NCBI GenBank assembly: GCA_041694635.1
Contig: JBDNHI010000081.1
Location: 1 to 46,255, forward strand
Direction of reading: 5' to 3'
Length of the DNA stretch: 46,255 nt
Source of the DNA: UBA969 sp041694635
Lineage (GTDB): Bacteria > Planctomycetota > Planctomycetia > Gemmatales > Gemmataceae
Shown one piece after another: positions 9,257-17,563 of the stretch (position 1 is the stretch's first letter; each line of letters starts with the position of its first letter). Under the pieces are notes generated by a model, which had not been told where the DNA came from, did no database searches, and saw only the letters and a program-made list of their open reading frames with translations. The position numbers were made by a program, and so were the translations under genes.

Positions 9257-10189
9257 TTATTTAGTTTTTGGCTTCTTTGCATTATCGATATAAGCTTGTT
9301 CCCGTTTAACTATTTCTTCAGGAACTTTAGCTGGAGTAACCGCAGCTTTATCAATAGGGTCGGAATCTTTTAATTCGCGTAGCTTTAAATTACGAAACCA
9401 CGCTGGGTCGCCGTGATCTTGAATGTGAAGGTTGGCCCCCCGTGCTTCCATATTCGCCCCTCGATATTTAAGCAATTCAACTTCCCAAGCGTATTTCGCA
9501 TCTTTGTAATCAAAGTCGATTACTTTCACGCCATTAAGGAAGTGTTGAATTACGCTACCTTTGCAAACGATCCGGCCTTCGTTCCATTCCCCAACGGGTC
9601 GGGTTTCATCCTTGGAAGGAGGCATACAAAAATAAAGGGATGCAGCACTGGTGCGAGGGTTCTTGCCATCACCATGAACTTTATTATCAAGGATCTGATA
9701 TTCATATTGGCCAGGCCTATAGTAAAGGCCGCTGTTGGAACCTTTACCAACTTTCCATTCAAAACGAAGTTCGAAATTATCGGGAATTTTCTTGGTGGTA
9801 AAAGTGATACCACCACCTTTGTCTTTCCGAGCGATAGCGCCATCTTCAATGCCCCAGTTGCCTTTGTTGTCCCAACCTTTGTAATCGGTACCATTGAAGA
9901 TAAGCTCGAAGCCAAGATTTTTTTCTTCACTTGAAAGCGTGTTAAGCTTAGCAACTTCCTTGGAAGGTTTGTCACCTGCTTCTTTTTTGACTGTATGCTT
10001 GGTTGCCCCAGGCGCCACCATTGGTGGTTCTTGATTTGAAGTTTTTATGATGCTAGTGGATGATTTACGGTTAAAAAGTCGTTTAAGTAAACCTTGTTCG
10101 CGGTCAATGGCTAGGCCAAAGGAAGTCAAGCCAAGGGTCGCCCCTGTTGCAATTAAAAACGCCAAGGTTTGAATCTTCATCATTTTCAT
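9257..10189 (-). CDS. DUF1080 (3-keto-disaccharide hydrolase-like) protein, secreted
   Basis: 310 residues. A signal peptide (LAFLIATGATLGLTSFGLA) is followed by the short basic motif IDREQGLLKRLFNRK, then a linker rich in Lys, Thr and Pro. Residues about 90-280 form one DUF1080 domain: FELIFNGTDYKGWDNKGNW, NFELRFEWKVGKGSNSGLYY, EYQILDNKVHGD, GEWNEGRIVCKG, and the closing IQDHGDPAWFRNLKLREL. DUF1080 domains have a concanavalin-like fold, and some members hydrolyse 3-keto-glycosides. The protein probably acts on sugars in the periplasm. It is co-transcribed with the upstream Dabb gene (16-nt gap) and ends at the terminator at 9201-9227. The start could be one of three nearby Met codons. Confidence 0.85.
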   Translation of the reverse strand: MKMMKIQTLAFLIATGATLGLTSFGLAIDREQGLLKRLFNRKSSTSIIKTSNQEPPMVAPGATKHTVKKEAGDKPSKEVAKLNTLSSEEKNLGFELIFNGTDYKGWDNKGNWGIEDGAIARKDKGGGITFTTKKIPDNFELRFEWKVGKGSNSGLYYRPGQYEYQILDNKVHGDGKNPRTSAASLYFCMPPSKDETRPVGEWNEGRIVCKGSVIQHFLNGVKVIDFDYKDAKYAWEVELLKYRGANMEARGANLHIQDHGDPAWFRNLKLRELKDSDPIDKAAVTPAKVPEEIVKREQAYIDNAKKPKTK

Positions 10190-10205
10190 AGTTACCTTCT
10201 TTCAA

Positions 10206-10616
10206 TTATTTAGAAACATAGGAATCAAAAACGCGTACACTTTTCCACAACGATTTATTCTTTTCGATAAATTCAAGATGGCGGGGCGCATCTTGATACT
10301 TATCGTGCTCAGCTTTATCATTAAAAACAATATGCAATGCCACATCAAAGTTTACATCATTAACTTCACGCTTCAAGTCTTCGGAAAGAACCCCAGCGCT
10401 ATAAAATGCTACACCTTCGTGCCCCTTAAGATACTTATGACAAGCATCGACTAACATCTTTTTATTTTCGGGGTTACTTTCCTTAAGAGAAAAGAAAACA
10501 TCGTGGGAAAGCATTTCAGCTTTGGCATTAGCTGCATTGCTTGGAGAGGTCAAATGAGGCAAAGCTAAGGCAATAAGTGCGCCTAAAATTAAACTAGTTG
10601 CGTTCCAAAACTTCAT
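10206..10616 (-). CDS. Dabb (stress-responsive alpha/beta barrel) domain protein, secreted
   Basis: 136 residues. After a signal peptide (LILGALIALALPHLTSPSNA) comes a single Dabb ferredoxin-like domain: MLSHDVFFSLKES, a central FYSAGVLSEDLKREVNDVNFDVALHIVF, and HDKYQDAPRHLEFIEKN. Dabb domains form dimeric alpha+beta barrels. In Planctomycetes secreted versions are common and their role is unknown. It is the first gene of a two-gene unit with the DUF1080 protein downstream (16-nt gap), which suggests a shared process such as oxidised-sugar handling. Confidence 0.8.
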   Translation of the reverse strand: MKFWNATSLILGALIALALPHLTSPSNAANAKAEMLSHDVFFSLKESNPENKKMLVDACHKYLKGHEGVAFYSAGVLSEDLKREVNDVNFDVALHIVFNDKAEHDKYQDAPRHLEFIEKNKSLWKSVRVFDSYVSK

Positions 10617-10780
10617 ATTTTACTCCATAGAACTGTAATTATGACCCCTATCTTTCGCTTAGAAAGGGCCAAGATATAACCATTACAACTGATTCTTAGA
10701 AATAATTTAGCTTTGTCAACGAATAACTTTAAAGATTAAGCTTCTATTCCTTCTTTTACAATATTTTTGTGAGGTGCAAA

Positions 10781-11266
10781 ATGGCACAATTATTACCCTT
10801 TTTCCTTGCAGCTTTGATCGCTTATTTGCCTGATGGGCTAGATGAACAAATCCGCCAAGCTGCTGCAGTTGGGTTATTATCCGACCACAAACCTACGACC
10901 TGTAAAGATCCTTTGGGGAGAACCTCGTTAAAGGCCCAATGGTCGGGTAGCAATGTTACTTTTCACGATGAGTTAGGCCGTGCCGTTGGTAAAGGTTCTA
11001 TCTCGGGTGATAGCATTCGATTTTCAGACGCCCTTGGAAGAAGTGATGGGCATGCAAAAATTAATGATGATAAAATTACTTTTTACGATAGCCTTGGCCG
11101 TAGGCATTCCGAGGCAACGCGTTCGGGAAATGAAATTACTTTTCGAGATGCGTTGGGAAGGCGTACGGGAAGCGCAACAAGTTCCAGCAATTCGGTAAAA
11201 TTTCAAGATGGCATTGGTAGATCAAGCGGTTCTGCAACGACAACGAAAAGCGCGAAGAAAAAATAA
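10781..11266 (+). CDS. Secreted protein of six 20-residue D-x-L-G-R repeats
   Basis: 161 residues from the ATG at 10781, which has GAGGT seven nt upstream; the in-frame codon at 10769 lacks this. A hydrophobic leader (LLPFFLAALIAYL) is followed from about residue 38 by six back-to-back 20-residue units. Each is of the form x-D-x-(L/I)-G-R, about seven variable residues, then a (I/V)-x-F strand: DPLGR, DELGR, DALGR, DSLGR, DALGR, DGIGR. The last unit is degenerate and ends in a basic tail (KSAKKK). The periodicity implies a stacked beta repeat such as a small solenoid or beta-roll. I do not know a named family. It is convergent with the NTF2-like gene (2-nt gap). Confidence 0.75.
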   Translation: MAQLLPFFLAALIAYLPDGLDEQIRQAAAVGLLSDHKPTTCKDPLGRTSLKAQWSGSNVTFHDELGRAVGKGSISGDSIRFSDALGRSDGHAKINDDKITFYDSLGRRHSEATRSGNEITFRDALGRRTGSATSSSNSVKFQDGIGRSSGSATTTKSAKKK

Positions 11267-11268
11267 AG

Positions 11269-11709
11269 TTAATTGGCAGAGATAAAGCAAGAATGTTCTG
11301 CAAAGAGCACCCATTTGCCTTTGATCAATACCCAAAAGTCGGTGTAGCGAGAAAGCTCATTTATTTTTTTACCCCTGCGTGTTCCTAGGCAAAGAACCTT
11401 TCCCGTTTCAATAGCTGTATTATCTAAAACCTCAATCGTAACTTCTGTGCTTTCAAACTTATCATATTTAACATCATCCTTTTTAAGGTTTGCTAACATT
11501 TCTTTTTTGTTTACTCGCTTCCCCGTTGCGGTGGTAAGTTGAAAGTTATCAGCAAGGATAGAGCTTAAAAGGGTTTCATTCTTTTCGATTAAAGCTTGTT
11601 CATAAATTTTGGAGGCTTGTTCGATTTGAGCTTTAATTCCCTGAGGTTCAATTGCCTGAACCAAAGAAATTGAAAAGAACAAAGATAAAATGAGCTTTAA
11701 TTGGTTCAT
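11269..11709 (-). CDS. NTF2-like (DUF4440/SnoaL-type) secreted protein
   Basis: 146 residues with a signal peptide (LILSLFFSISLVQA). The mature part follows the cone-shaped NTF2-like pattern: a helix IEQASKIYEQALIEKNETLLSSILADNF, the strand QLTTATGKRVNKKEMLANL, then strands TEVTIEVLDNTAIETGKVLCLG and FWVLIKGKWVLFAEHSCF. This is the usual DUF4440 signature. Such domains bind small ligands or catalyse isomerase-type reactions; without a conserved catalytic set I cannot say which. It stands alone on the minus strand, divergent from the SDR gene. Confidence 0.75.
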   Translation of the reverse strand: MNQLKLILSLFFSISLVQAIEPQGIKAQIEQASKIYEQALIEKNETLLSSILADNFQLTTATGKRVNKKEMLANLKKDDVKYDKFESTEVTIEVLDNTAIETGKVLCLGTRRGKKINELSRYTDFWVLIKGKWVLFAEHSCFISAN

Positions 11710-11813
11710 AAGTATTACTTTTAATTAATATTTGAATTGTATTCTTGCCCTACAGTCTACAATTGTAGAATGATAAGAGAACGAACTAAAGCAGAAACTA
11801 AGTGAAAAGAGAA

Positions 11814-12620
11814 ATGGGTAAAAATAACGATAAAGTTGCACTTATAACGGGTGGATCTTCAGGAATTGGTTTTGGGGTTGCTCAAAAGTTGGCAACACTT
11901 GGTTATCAAGTGGTTATTTCGGGAAAAAGTTTAGCTAAATTAGAATCTGCAGAAAAGCTTTTCTCGTCGGAAAGTAAGCCTCCCTTTATCCTTAGTTGCG
12001 ATGTATCTGAAGAATTACAAGTTGAGCAGTTAGTGAAAAAAACCGTTTTAGAATTTGGTAAAATAGATTTTATTTTCGCTGCTGCGGGTATCTCAATGCG
12101 AGCCCCATTTGAAGATTCAAAAATTACCGCAATCGAAAAGTTGTTTCAGATTAATTTTTTTGGGGTCCTTTATCTTCTGCATCATTCTCTGCCTTTACTT
12201 AAACAAAGCAAAGGCAGCTTTGTTGCTATGAGCAGTTTAACCGGTAAAAGGGGCGTGCCAGAATATTCCGTTTATGGCGCAAGTAAATTTGCGTTGCAAG
12301 GTTTGCTAGATAGTGTCCGGCTGGAAGTAGCACGAAAGGGCGTGCATATTGGAATTGTTGCAACAGGGTTTGTCGATACCCCTTTAAGAAATCAAGTATT
12401 GGGAGGAGATGGCGAAATATTAAAAACAGCGCCCGCACTACCTTTTCGCCTTTGGCCCCTAGAAAAATGCGTAAATATGGTAATTGACTTGATGCTAAAG
12501 CGAAAAAGAGAAGCCCTACTGCCTTGGTTTATGAGGGCTTTATTTACAATCGATGTTATGAATAATGGCAAAATGGGCGACCGATTTCTAAAGGGCAAAT
12601 TTGGTTATTCCGAGGAGTAG
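11814..12620 (+). CDS. SDR-family oxidoreductase
   Basis: 268 residues from ATG 11814; a GTG four codons upstream (11802) is an alternative. The Rossmann fold opens with VALITGGSSGIGFGVA (the TGxxxGxG NAD(P)-binding motif). A DV (SCDVSEE), an AAAGIS segment standing in for NNAG, a catalytic Ser region (VAMSSLTGKRGVPEYS) and the YGASK active-site motif follow in order. This is a classical short-chain dehydrogenase, cytoplasmic. The C-terminal part (KREALLPWFMRALFTIDVMNN) is basic and slightly hydrophobic, as in SDRs of lipid metabolism, but the substrate cannot be identified. It stands alone between divergent and co-directional neighbours. Confidence 0.88.
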   Translation: MGKNNDKVALITGGSSGIGFGVAQKLATLGYQVVISGKSLAKLESAEKLFSSESKPPFILSCDVSEELQVEQLVKKTVLEFGKIDFIFAAAGISMRAPFEDSKITAIEKLFQINFFGVLYLLHHSLPLLKQSKGSFVAMSSLTGKRGVPEYSVYGASKFALQGLLDSVRLEVARKGVHIGIVATGFVDTPLRNQVLGGDGEILKTAPALPFRLWPLEKCVNMVIDLMLKRKREALLPWFMRALFTIDVMNNGKMGDRFLKGKFGYSEE

Positions 12621-12675
12621 CCTAGTATATCCCATCGAAGGAATAAACGGTAAAGTCGGTACCTCAGGCAAATAC

Positions 12676-12700
12676 TTGACTAATTCTTAAATTAAGTCAA
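12676..12700. promoter_or_regulatory. 25-bp imperfect palindrome, candidate operator
   Basis: Arms TTGACT and AGTCAA at the two ends, with further internal AATT/AATT symmetry, give a 25-bp dyad in the gap upstream of the C92 peptidase gene. The left arm TTGAC also resembles a -35 element. The role as an operator is a guess from symmetry and position. Confidence 0.3.
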
Positions 12701-12780
12701 ACGGTTCTTTGTGCCATTTCTTTTTGTGTGCCGATAAAATTAGTGACTACTTTACTCCAAGGATAGGAGGATTATTAGCT

Positions 12781-13482
12781 GTGATTAGCACCTTTGGAAC
12801 TGTTTTAATTGCAACTTGTCTGACTTTGGCAGCCGACTCAAAGCAAACTTCGTTTGGATACCTCTGGGATCAAAAATCAGATGCCAGTGGGAAAATAGAA
12901 AAGAATTCCCGGCCCTACACCCCCAGAGAAGGCGATATCATTCTATTTGATGATATGAGCCCATTCTGGACAAAGCTTTATAAAATTGCAGGCACCGGTC
13001 CCCCTTTTCACGCGGGCCTTGTGTTTAAGAAAACCGATGGCACCTTTGCAGTTTTAGAATCTGGCCCAGATGATACCCTTCATGTTTTCCTACTAGATAT
13101 CGAACCCAGACTTCATCAATTTAAGGGTAGTATCCAAATTAGGCAGGCAAAGCGAGAACTTACGAAACAAGAATCTGAAACTCTAACAAATTTTGCCTAT
13201 GCACAAGATGGAAAACGCTATGCAATGTGGCGGCTTTTATTGCAAGGCACTATCATCCGTCATCGGGGTGGCATTAAAGAAAAAGTCTTTGCTACCACCT
13301 ACTTCAAACGCGACCGTTGGCTATGTGCTGAAATTGTTGTTTCTGGCGCAACAATGGTTGGCTTGTTAGATGCAGATAAAGTTAAAGCAACAGTTACTTA
13401 TCCTCTAGATATGGTGGACGATGTAAGAATTGATTTATCTGCAACTTACGAATCGACTGTTTATTGGAGTAGTCAGAAATAA
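12781..13482 (+). CDS. Permuted NlpC/P60-like (YiiX/C92-type) cysteine hydrolase, secreted
   Basis: 233 residues from GTG 12781, chosen because GGAGG lies at 12766-12770 and this start places a signal peptide (ISTFGTVLIATCLTLAA) at the N-terminus; an in-frame start at 12709 would bury it. The domain (residues about 46-215) has REGDIILFDD, the catalytic His in GPPFHAGLVF (His77) and the catalytic Cys in WLCAEIVV (Cys182). The His-before-Cys order is that of circularly permuted papain-like proteins of the YaeF/YiiX type. This family may act as amidases or lipid-linked acyl hydrolases. An envelope role is likely. The gene is monocistronic and convergent with the OMP gene downstream. Confidence 0.8.
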   Translation: MISTFGTVLIATCLTLAADSKQTSFGYLWDQKSDASGKIEKNSRPYTPREGDIILFDDMSPFWTKLYKIAGTGPPFHAGLVFKKTDGTFAVLESGPDDTLHVFLLDIEPRLHQFKGSIQIRQAKRELTKQESETLTNFAYAQDGKRYAMWRLLLQGTIIRHRGGIKEKVFATTYFKRDRWLCAEIVVSGATMVGLLDADKVKATVTYPLDMVDDVRIDLSATYESTVYWSSQK

Positions 13483-13512
13483 AAACTTAAACTAGGGATT
13501 AAAAATATTTGG

Positions 13513-14418
13513 TTAAAAAGCGAAAGCCATTCCTAAGTATGTAAGATATGGGGGTTGGCCTTTAACTAATCCTGCGTTGTAACTTCCCCAAAGAGAAACA
13601 GTTTCGGTGAGCGAATAAATTGCACCACCACCTGCAACAATGTTATTTGCGAATCTTGGATCAACAGAACCATTATAAAAAGTCTGAGCAAATATCGCAA
13701 ATCGTTCTGAAATTTTCTTGGTTAAAGCGCCTTGCACATTTAACTCATAAGAATCACCCACTGAATTAAAACCAATATCTGTACTTTGTAAACCTACACT
13801 TGATTCTAATAGTGTGTCCCAAATAAGTTCCTTACTAAATAAAAGACTAAACGATGGCTGAATTCCCGTATTCAGGAACTTAGATCCAAAAGTAGTTTGA
13901 AGCAACACTTCTAACCCAACCGCTGGTAAAAAAAGATCTTTGTTTTCATCCCAAAAATGGATCTTTATATCAAATACAATAGGCGAAAATCCAGTTTGTG
14001 TTGGGTTGTCATTCTGAATGGTTAAACCATTGGTGAACAAGCGTAACTCAACATCATCAGTCAAACCATAACGAAGCAGGGAAGGGGTGGTAAAAGTTCT
14101 AGAATTTGAAGCAGAATTACCTGCAAGATTAAAAGGAGTGGTTTCTAAGTAAAACATACCCTTGGGAAGTGTATAGGGGCTATTAGGAAAGTTGGCAGTA
14201 TCTGGCCCTGGATTATTAATTGAAGGTGGAGTGAAATTTTTGGTTGGTTCAGGAATTAGAAACTGAGAAAGATTATAAAAAAAAGTTGCATCTTCATTCG
14301 AACTCTTTCTCTCGCCTTCTTTTTCTTTAATAGATGGTTCCTGCGCAACTAAATAGGTTGGCATTATTAAGCTCAGAACAACCATTGTTAAGGTTGCAAT
14401 ATTATTTCGTGTATTCAT
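13513..14418 (-). CDS. Outer-membrane barrel protein, phenol-degradation MetA-like, copy A
   Basis: 301 residues. A signal peptide (ATLTMVVLSLIMPTYLVAQE) is followed by a hydrophilic segment, then alternating amphipathic strands (GMFYLETTPFNLAG, RTFTTPSLLRYGLTDDVELRLF, FSPIVFDIKIHFW). The final motif YLGMAFAF ends in Phe, as outer-membrane barrels do. The pattern YTLPKGxxYLE ... LRYGLxDxVELR ... SPIVFxxKxHFWDE is that of the transporter-like family annotated as phenol MetA degradation, thought to be a small-molecule channel. It is paralogous to the next gene (14670-15575), in the same orientation, with the first roughly 65 residues nearly identical. Confidence 0.75.
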   Translation of the reverse strand: MNTRNNIATLTMVVLSLIMPTYLVAQEPSIKEKEGERKSSNEDATFFYNLSQFLIPEPTKNFTPPSINNPGPDTANFPNSPYTLPKGMFYLETTPFNLAGNSASNSRTFTTPSLLRYGLTDDVELRLFTNGLTIQNDNPTQTGFSPIVFDIKIHFWDENKDLFLPAVGLEVLLQTTFGSKFLNTGIQPSFSLLFSKELIWDTLLESSVGLQSTDIGFNSVGDSYELNVQGALTKKISERFAIFAQTFYNGSVDPRFANNIVAGGGAIYSLTETVSLWGSYNAGLVKGQPPYLTYLGMAFAF

Positions 14419-14637
14419 AACAATCTCATTCTCATAATGAACTTGGCATTCTATTAAACAATGTTAGAAAGATTGCAAGGTCAAATAAAACAGCAAGGCT
14501 TATATAAACAGGTGAAGTTAATTTTGAGAGGGAAAGAAAAGACCCTGCTCACTAAATACCCCTTAATTTAACTTTTGTTTAATAAACATAAGCTGCTATC
14601 AGCATTAGTTTATTTAGATTACAAGTCATTAGAGTCG

Positions 14638-14676
14638 TTTTAAAACATTGAGTTTTAAAACATTGAGTTTTAAAAC
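14638..14676. repeat. Tandem repeat, 15-bp unit, 2.6 copies
   Basis: The unit TTTTAAAACATTGAG occurs at 14638-14652 and 14653-14667, followed by a partial TTTTAAAAC at 14668-14676. The partial unit includes the stop codon of the copy-B outer-membrane gene, so the array looks like a local amplification of that gene's 3' end. The rest of the 14419-14637 gap is AT-rich with no gene. Confidence 0.85.
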
Positions 14677-15575
14677 GCAAAGGCCGTGCCAAAATAAGAA
14701 ATATAGGGTGGGAGATCTTTTACTAATCCCGCATTGTAACTTCCCCAAATGGCGACGGTATCGGTTAAGTAAATAATCGCCCCACCGCCTACCAGAATAT
14801 TGTTAGATAAATCTGGGTTAACGGCACCATCATATAATGCCTGGGTGAATAAAGATAATCGATCGGTGATTTTCTTGGTTAAGGCACCAGACACCGCTAA
14901 TTCAAATCCATCCGCACCACGATCTAATCCAATATTTTTGCTTTGTAAACCCACACTGGTGTCTAAAATCATATCCCAAGGTAAGTCTTTGCCAAATAAA
15001 AGGTTAAACGATGGTTGCACCCCGGTGTTCAGAAAATTCGAACCAAAAGTACTTTGAAGAAAGATTTCTAAACCAACTGAGGGTAAATAAAGAGCCTCGT
15101 TTTCATCCCAAAAATGGAACTTCATACCAAAGACAATGGGTGAAAAGCCCGTTCGATTCGAATCACCAAATTCAACGGTAAAAGAATTCGAAAATAATTG
15201 CAGCTCAACATTATCATTCAAACCATATCGAAGCAAAGTAGGCGTATTAAAAGTTCTATCATCGGAACTAGATTTGCCGGCAATAAATATAGGGTTAGAT
15301 TCTAAATAAACCATTCCTTTGGGTAAAGTATAGGGATTGCTTGCGAAGACCTCGGAATCAGGCAAAGGCTTTCTAATGGTAGGTGGAGTGAAACTTTTGG
15401 TAGGTTCAGGAATTAGAAATTGAGAAAGGTTATAAAAAAAAGTCGCATCTTCATTCGAGCTCTTTCTCTCGTCTTCTTTTTCCTTAATAGAAGTTTCCTG
15501 CGCAACTATATAAGTTGGCATTATTAAACTCAGAACAACCATTGTTAAGGTTGCAATATTATTTCTTGTATTCAT
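14670..15575 (-). CDS. Outer-membrane barrel protein, phenol-degradation MetA-like, copy B
   Basis: 301 residues, the same length and architecture as copy A: signal peptide, Ser/Asn/Glu-rich spacer (KSSNEDATFFYNLSQF), then repeated beta strands and a C-terminal Phe (YFGTAFAF). The first about 65 residues differ from copy A at only a few positions. After EPTK(S/N)FTPP the two diverge clearly while keeping the barrel motifs (YTLPKGM, LLRYGL, FSPIVF, GSYNAGLVK). The stop codon lies in the 15-bp tandem repeat. Copy B is upstream of copy A with 251 nt between, so each may have its own promoter. Probably a surface channel; the substrate is unknown. Confidence 0.75.
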   Translation of the reverse strand: MNTRNNIATLTMVVLSLIMPTYIVAQETSIKEKEDERKSSNEDATFFYNLSQFLIPEPTKSFTPPTIRKPLPDSEVFASNPYTLPKGMVYLESNPIFIAGKSSSDDRTFNTPTLLRYGLNDNVELQLFSNSFTVEFGDSNRTGFSPIVFGMKFHFWDENEALYLPSVGLEIFLQSTFGSNFLNTGVQPSFNLLFGKDLPWDMILDTSVGLQSKNIGLDRGADGFELAVSGALTKKITDRLSLFTQALYDGAVNPDLSNNILVGGGAIIYLTDTVAIWGSYNAGLVKDLPPYISYFGTAFAF

Positions 15576-15707
15576 ATTAAACCTGCTGTGCTATTAGCTG
15601 ATTTATGAAAGGTTGCAAGCTTAGGTAATAACTTATGTGAGTAAATTGCAAAATTAATTATGGGGGTTTAAATACCCTGCTTGATGAAGAGGTCCCAAAT
15701 TAACATA

Positions 15708-17549
15708 CTAGAGCTTCTGTGATGCCAAGCGTAAACCACCCAGCCCCGGTTCATGTACGATTGTCAGCATCGCTAATTTAATTCCTTTAGATTCAAGCCG
15801 ATTTAAAAATAATTCACGAAATTCCATACTTTGCCTGATCATTCCTCCTGCAAGAGTTAATGGAACACTTTCCCCTTGAAGTTTCATTTGAATGTAAACC
15901 GCGTTGACGCAATCAGCGAGTAATTCCGCTTCTTTACTCAGGAGAGTGGTAGCCTGAGTTTCCCCAGTGCAATGCGCCTGTAAAACTAAAGGTGCAATGC
16001 TAGCTATAACTTTTTTGCTTAATTTATTTTCTGCAAGCAAGCCAACGATTTCTTCAATGTTGTTAATTTTTAAATGCTTGAGAATAATATCTTTTAAAAT
16101 GGAATCTTCGGCTCGGCCATCTGCAATTCGAGTCAATAATTTTAACGCTTCCATACCAACGGAAAAGCCACTTCCTTCGTCCCCAAGAATATTACCCCAA
16201 CCCCCAGAGCGAATAAGGTTCCCTTGCTTATCTTTGCCTAACACCATTGATCCTGTACCCGAAATAACTGCAATGCCCCAACCCTCAAGCAAGCCTTCTT
16301 CAAGAATAAGCGCAGCATCTGAGGTGATGAAAACAGTGTTAGCAAGTTTTTTTAAGGCGAGTTCCATTTTAGATTTTTCTTCATCTCGCCCAGCACCTGC
16401 AACACCCGCAACTAAAACTCCAACCTTTGAAAATGGTACTTTAGCTTGGGTAAATGCTAAACCGACAGCCACTTCAATCGCCAAAGAAGCAGCCGAAAAC
16501 CCAACCGCGCGGGGATTGGATGCGCCTGCTTCTCCCCGGCCTAAAATGGTGAAATCTTTCTTACCTAAACGACCTAATATTGCAACCGTCTTACTTGCTC
16601 CACCATCCACTCCAAGAATAAGTTCGGGGTCAAGTTCAAGAACTTTTTGTGAAGGTTTAACAAAAGTTGCAATGGTTTTACGAACTATCCCCTCATTTTC
16701 TTCAAGGTGAATACGCGCAATTTCAGGCTCAATTCTGCACTGATGCACCACCAGTGCTGTTTTAACTTCACCTTCACAGATCTCTAAAAAATGCGCAGCT
16801 TCTTTCTCATTTAATAAAGTAAATTGTCTGACAATACGATTCGCCCTGGCTTTAAGCTTCACATTGGTAGCTTTTAAGTCAACCATCAGGTTACCGAAAG
16901 TTTTTCCTAACCCAACCATTACACCCGTACTGATCATATTCAAAACCAGTTTAGTTGCGGTACCTGCCTTTAGCCTTGTAGACCCGGTTAAAATTTCTGG
17001 CCCCGTAATCACATTGATGCATAAACTTGCAGCTTGGTTAATTTCTGCATCGGGGTTACAAGAAAAAGCCACCGTAAGCGATCCTACTTCCTTCGCATAT
17101 TGTAATGCCCCCATCACATAAGGGGTTCGACCACTACTCGCAATCCCTACCACCGTGTCTAACTTATTTAAGCTTAAATCTTCTAAATCTTTTCTTCCAG
17201 CTTGGGGGTTATCCTCTGCACCTTCGATGGCTGAGGTAAGCGCTTTTTCTCCCCCCGCAATTATTCCAATAACTAATCCCTTTGGTACATTAAATGTAGG
17301 CGGGCACTCGCTTGCATCTAATACACCCAGCCTTCCAGATGTTCCTGCACCACAGTAAATTAGCCTTCCTCCTGCCCTGATATTTTTTATGGTTAGTTCG
17401 ATAACCTTGCCTATGGTTTCTGCTTGCCCTGCAATTGCACTAGGAACCAAAGCATCTTCCTTGCACATAAGAAGCACCAATTCAGAAGGGGTTAATAAAT
17501 CTAAATCGTTTGAACTTGGATTGCGTAGTTCAGTGATCAAGTGATCCAC
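15708..17549 (-). CDS. murQ: MurQ etherase fused to BadF-type amino-sugar kinase
   Basis: 613 residues with two domains. Residues about 1-300 are MurNAc-6-phosphate etherase: SIS-domain phosphosugar binding at RLIYCGAGTSGRLGVLDASE, with Glu81 (SECPPTF) and Glu112 (GAEDN) at the positions of the catalytic acids of known MurQ, plus GIASSGRTPYV. Residues about 311-613 are a BadF/BadG-type ATPase kinase: LGVDGGASKT (phosphate-1), VISGTGSMVLG (phosphate-2), GGWGNILGDEGSG and LAGGMIRQS (adenosine). That fold includes MurNAc/GlcNAc kinases. One chain could therefore phosphorylate MurNAc and then cleave the lactyl ether to give GlcNAc-6-P. It is the last gene of the operon, 14 nt after the symporter. 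No signal peptide, so cytoplasmic. Kinase specificity is inferred. Confidence 0.92.
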   Translation of the reverse strand: MDHLITELRNPSSNDLDLLTPSELVLLMCKEDALVPSAIAGQAETIGKVIELTIKNIRAGGRLIYCGAGTSGRLGVLDASECPPTFNVPKGLVIGIIAGGEKALTSAIEGAEDNPQAGRKDLEDLSLNKLDTVVGIASSGRTPYVMGALQYAKEVGSLTVAFSCNPDAEINQAASLCINVITGPEILTGSTRLKAGTATKLVLNMISTGVMVGLGKTFGNLMVDLKATNVKLKARANRIVRQFTLLNEKEAAHFLEICEGEVKTALVVHQCRIEPEIARIHLEENEGIVRKTIATFVKPSQKVLELDPELILGVDGGASKTVAILGRLGKKDFTILGRGEAGASNPRAVGFSAASLAIEVAVGLAFTQAKVPFSKVGVLVAGVAGAGRDEEKSKMELALKKLANTVFITSDAALILEEGLLEGWGIAVISGTGSMVLGKDKQGNLIRSGGWGNILGDEGSGFSVGMEALKLLTRIADGRAEDSILKDIILKHLKINNIEEIVGLLAENKLSKKVIASIAPLVLQAHCTGETQATTLLSKEAELLADCVNAVYIQMKLQGESVPLTLAGGMIRQSMEFRELFLNRLESKGIKLAMLTIVHEPGLGGLRLASQKL

Positions 17550-17563
17550 AAAATTCTCTCTTC

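Noticed and set aside
9413..9934. 173-codon plus-strand frame and the 141-codon minus-strand frame at 9550-9975
   Set aside because: Both are shadows of the DUF1080 gene in other frames.
15967..16710. 247-codon plus-strand frame
   Set aside because: Antisense to the kinase half of the MurQ fusion; Ser/Pro-rich shadow reading.
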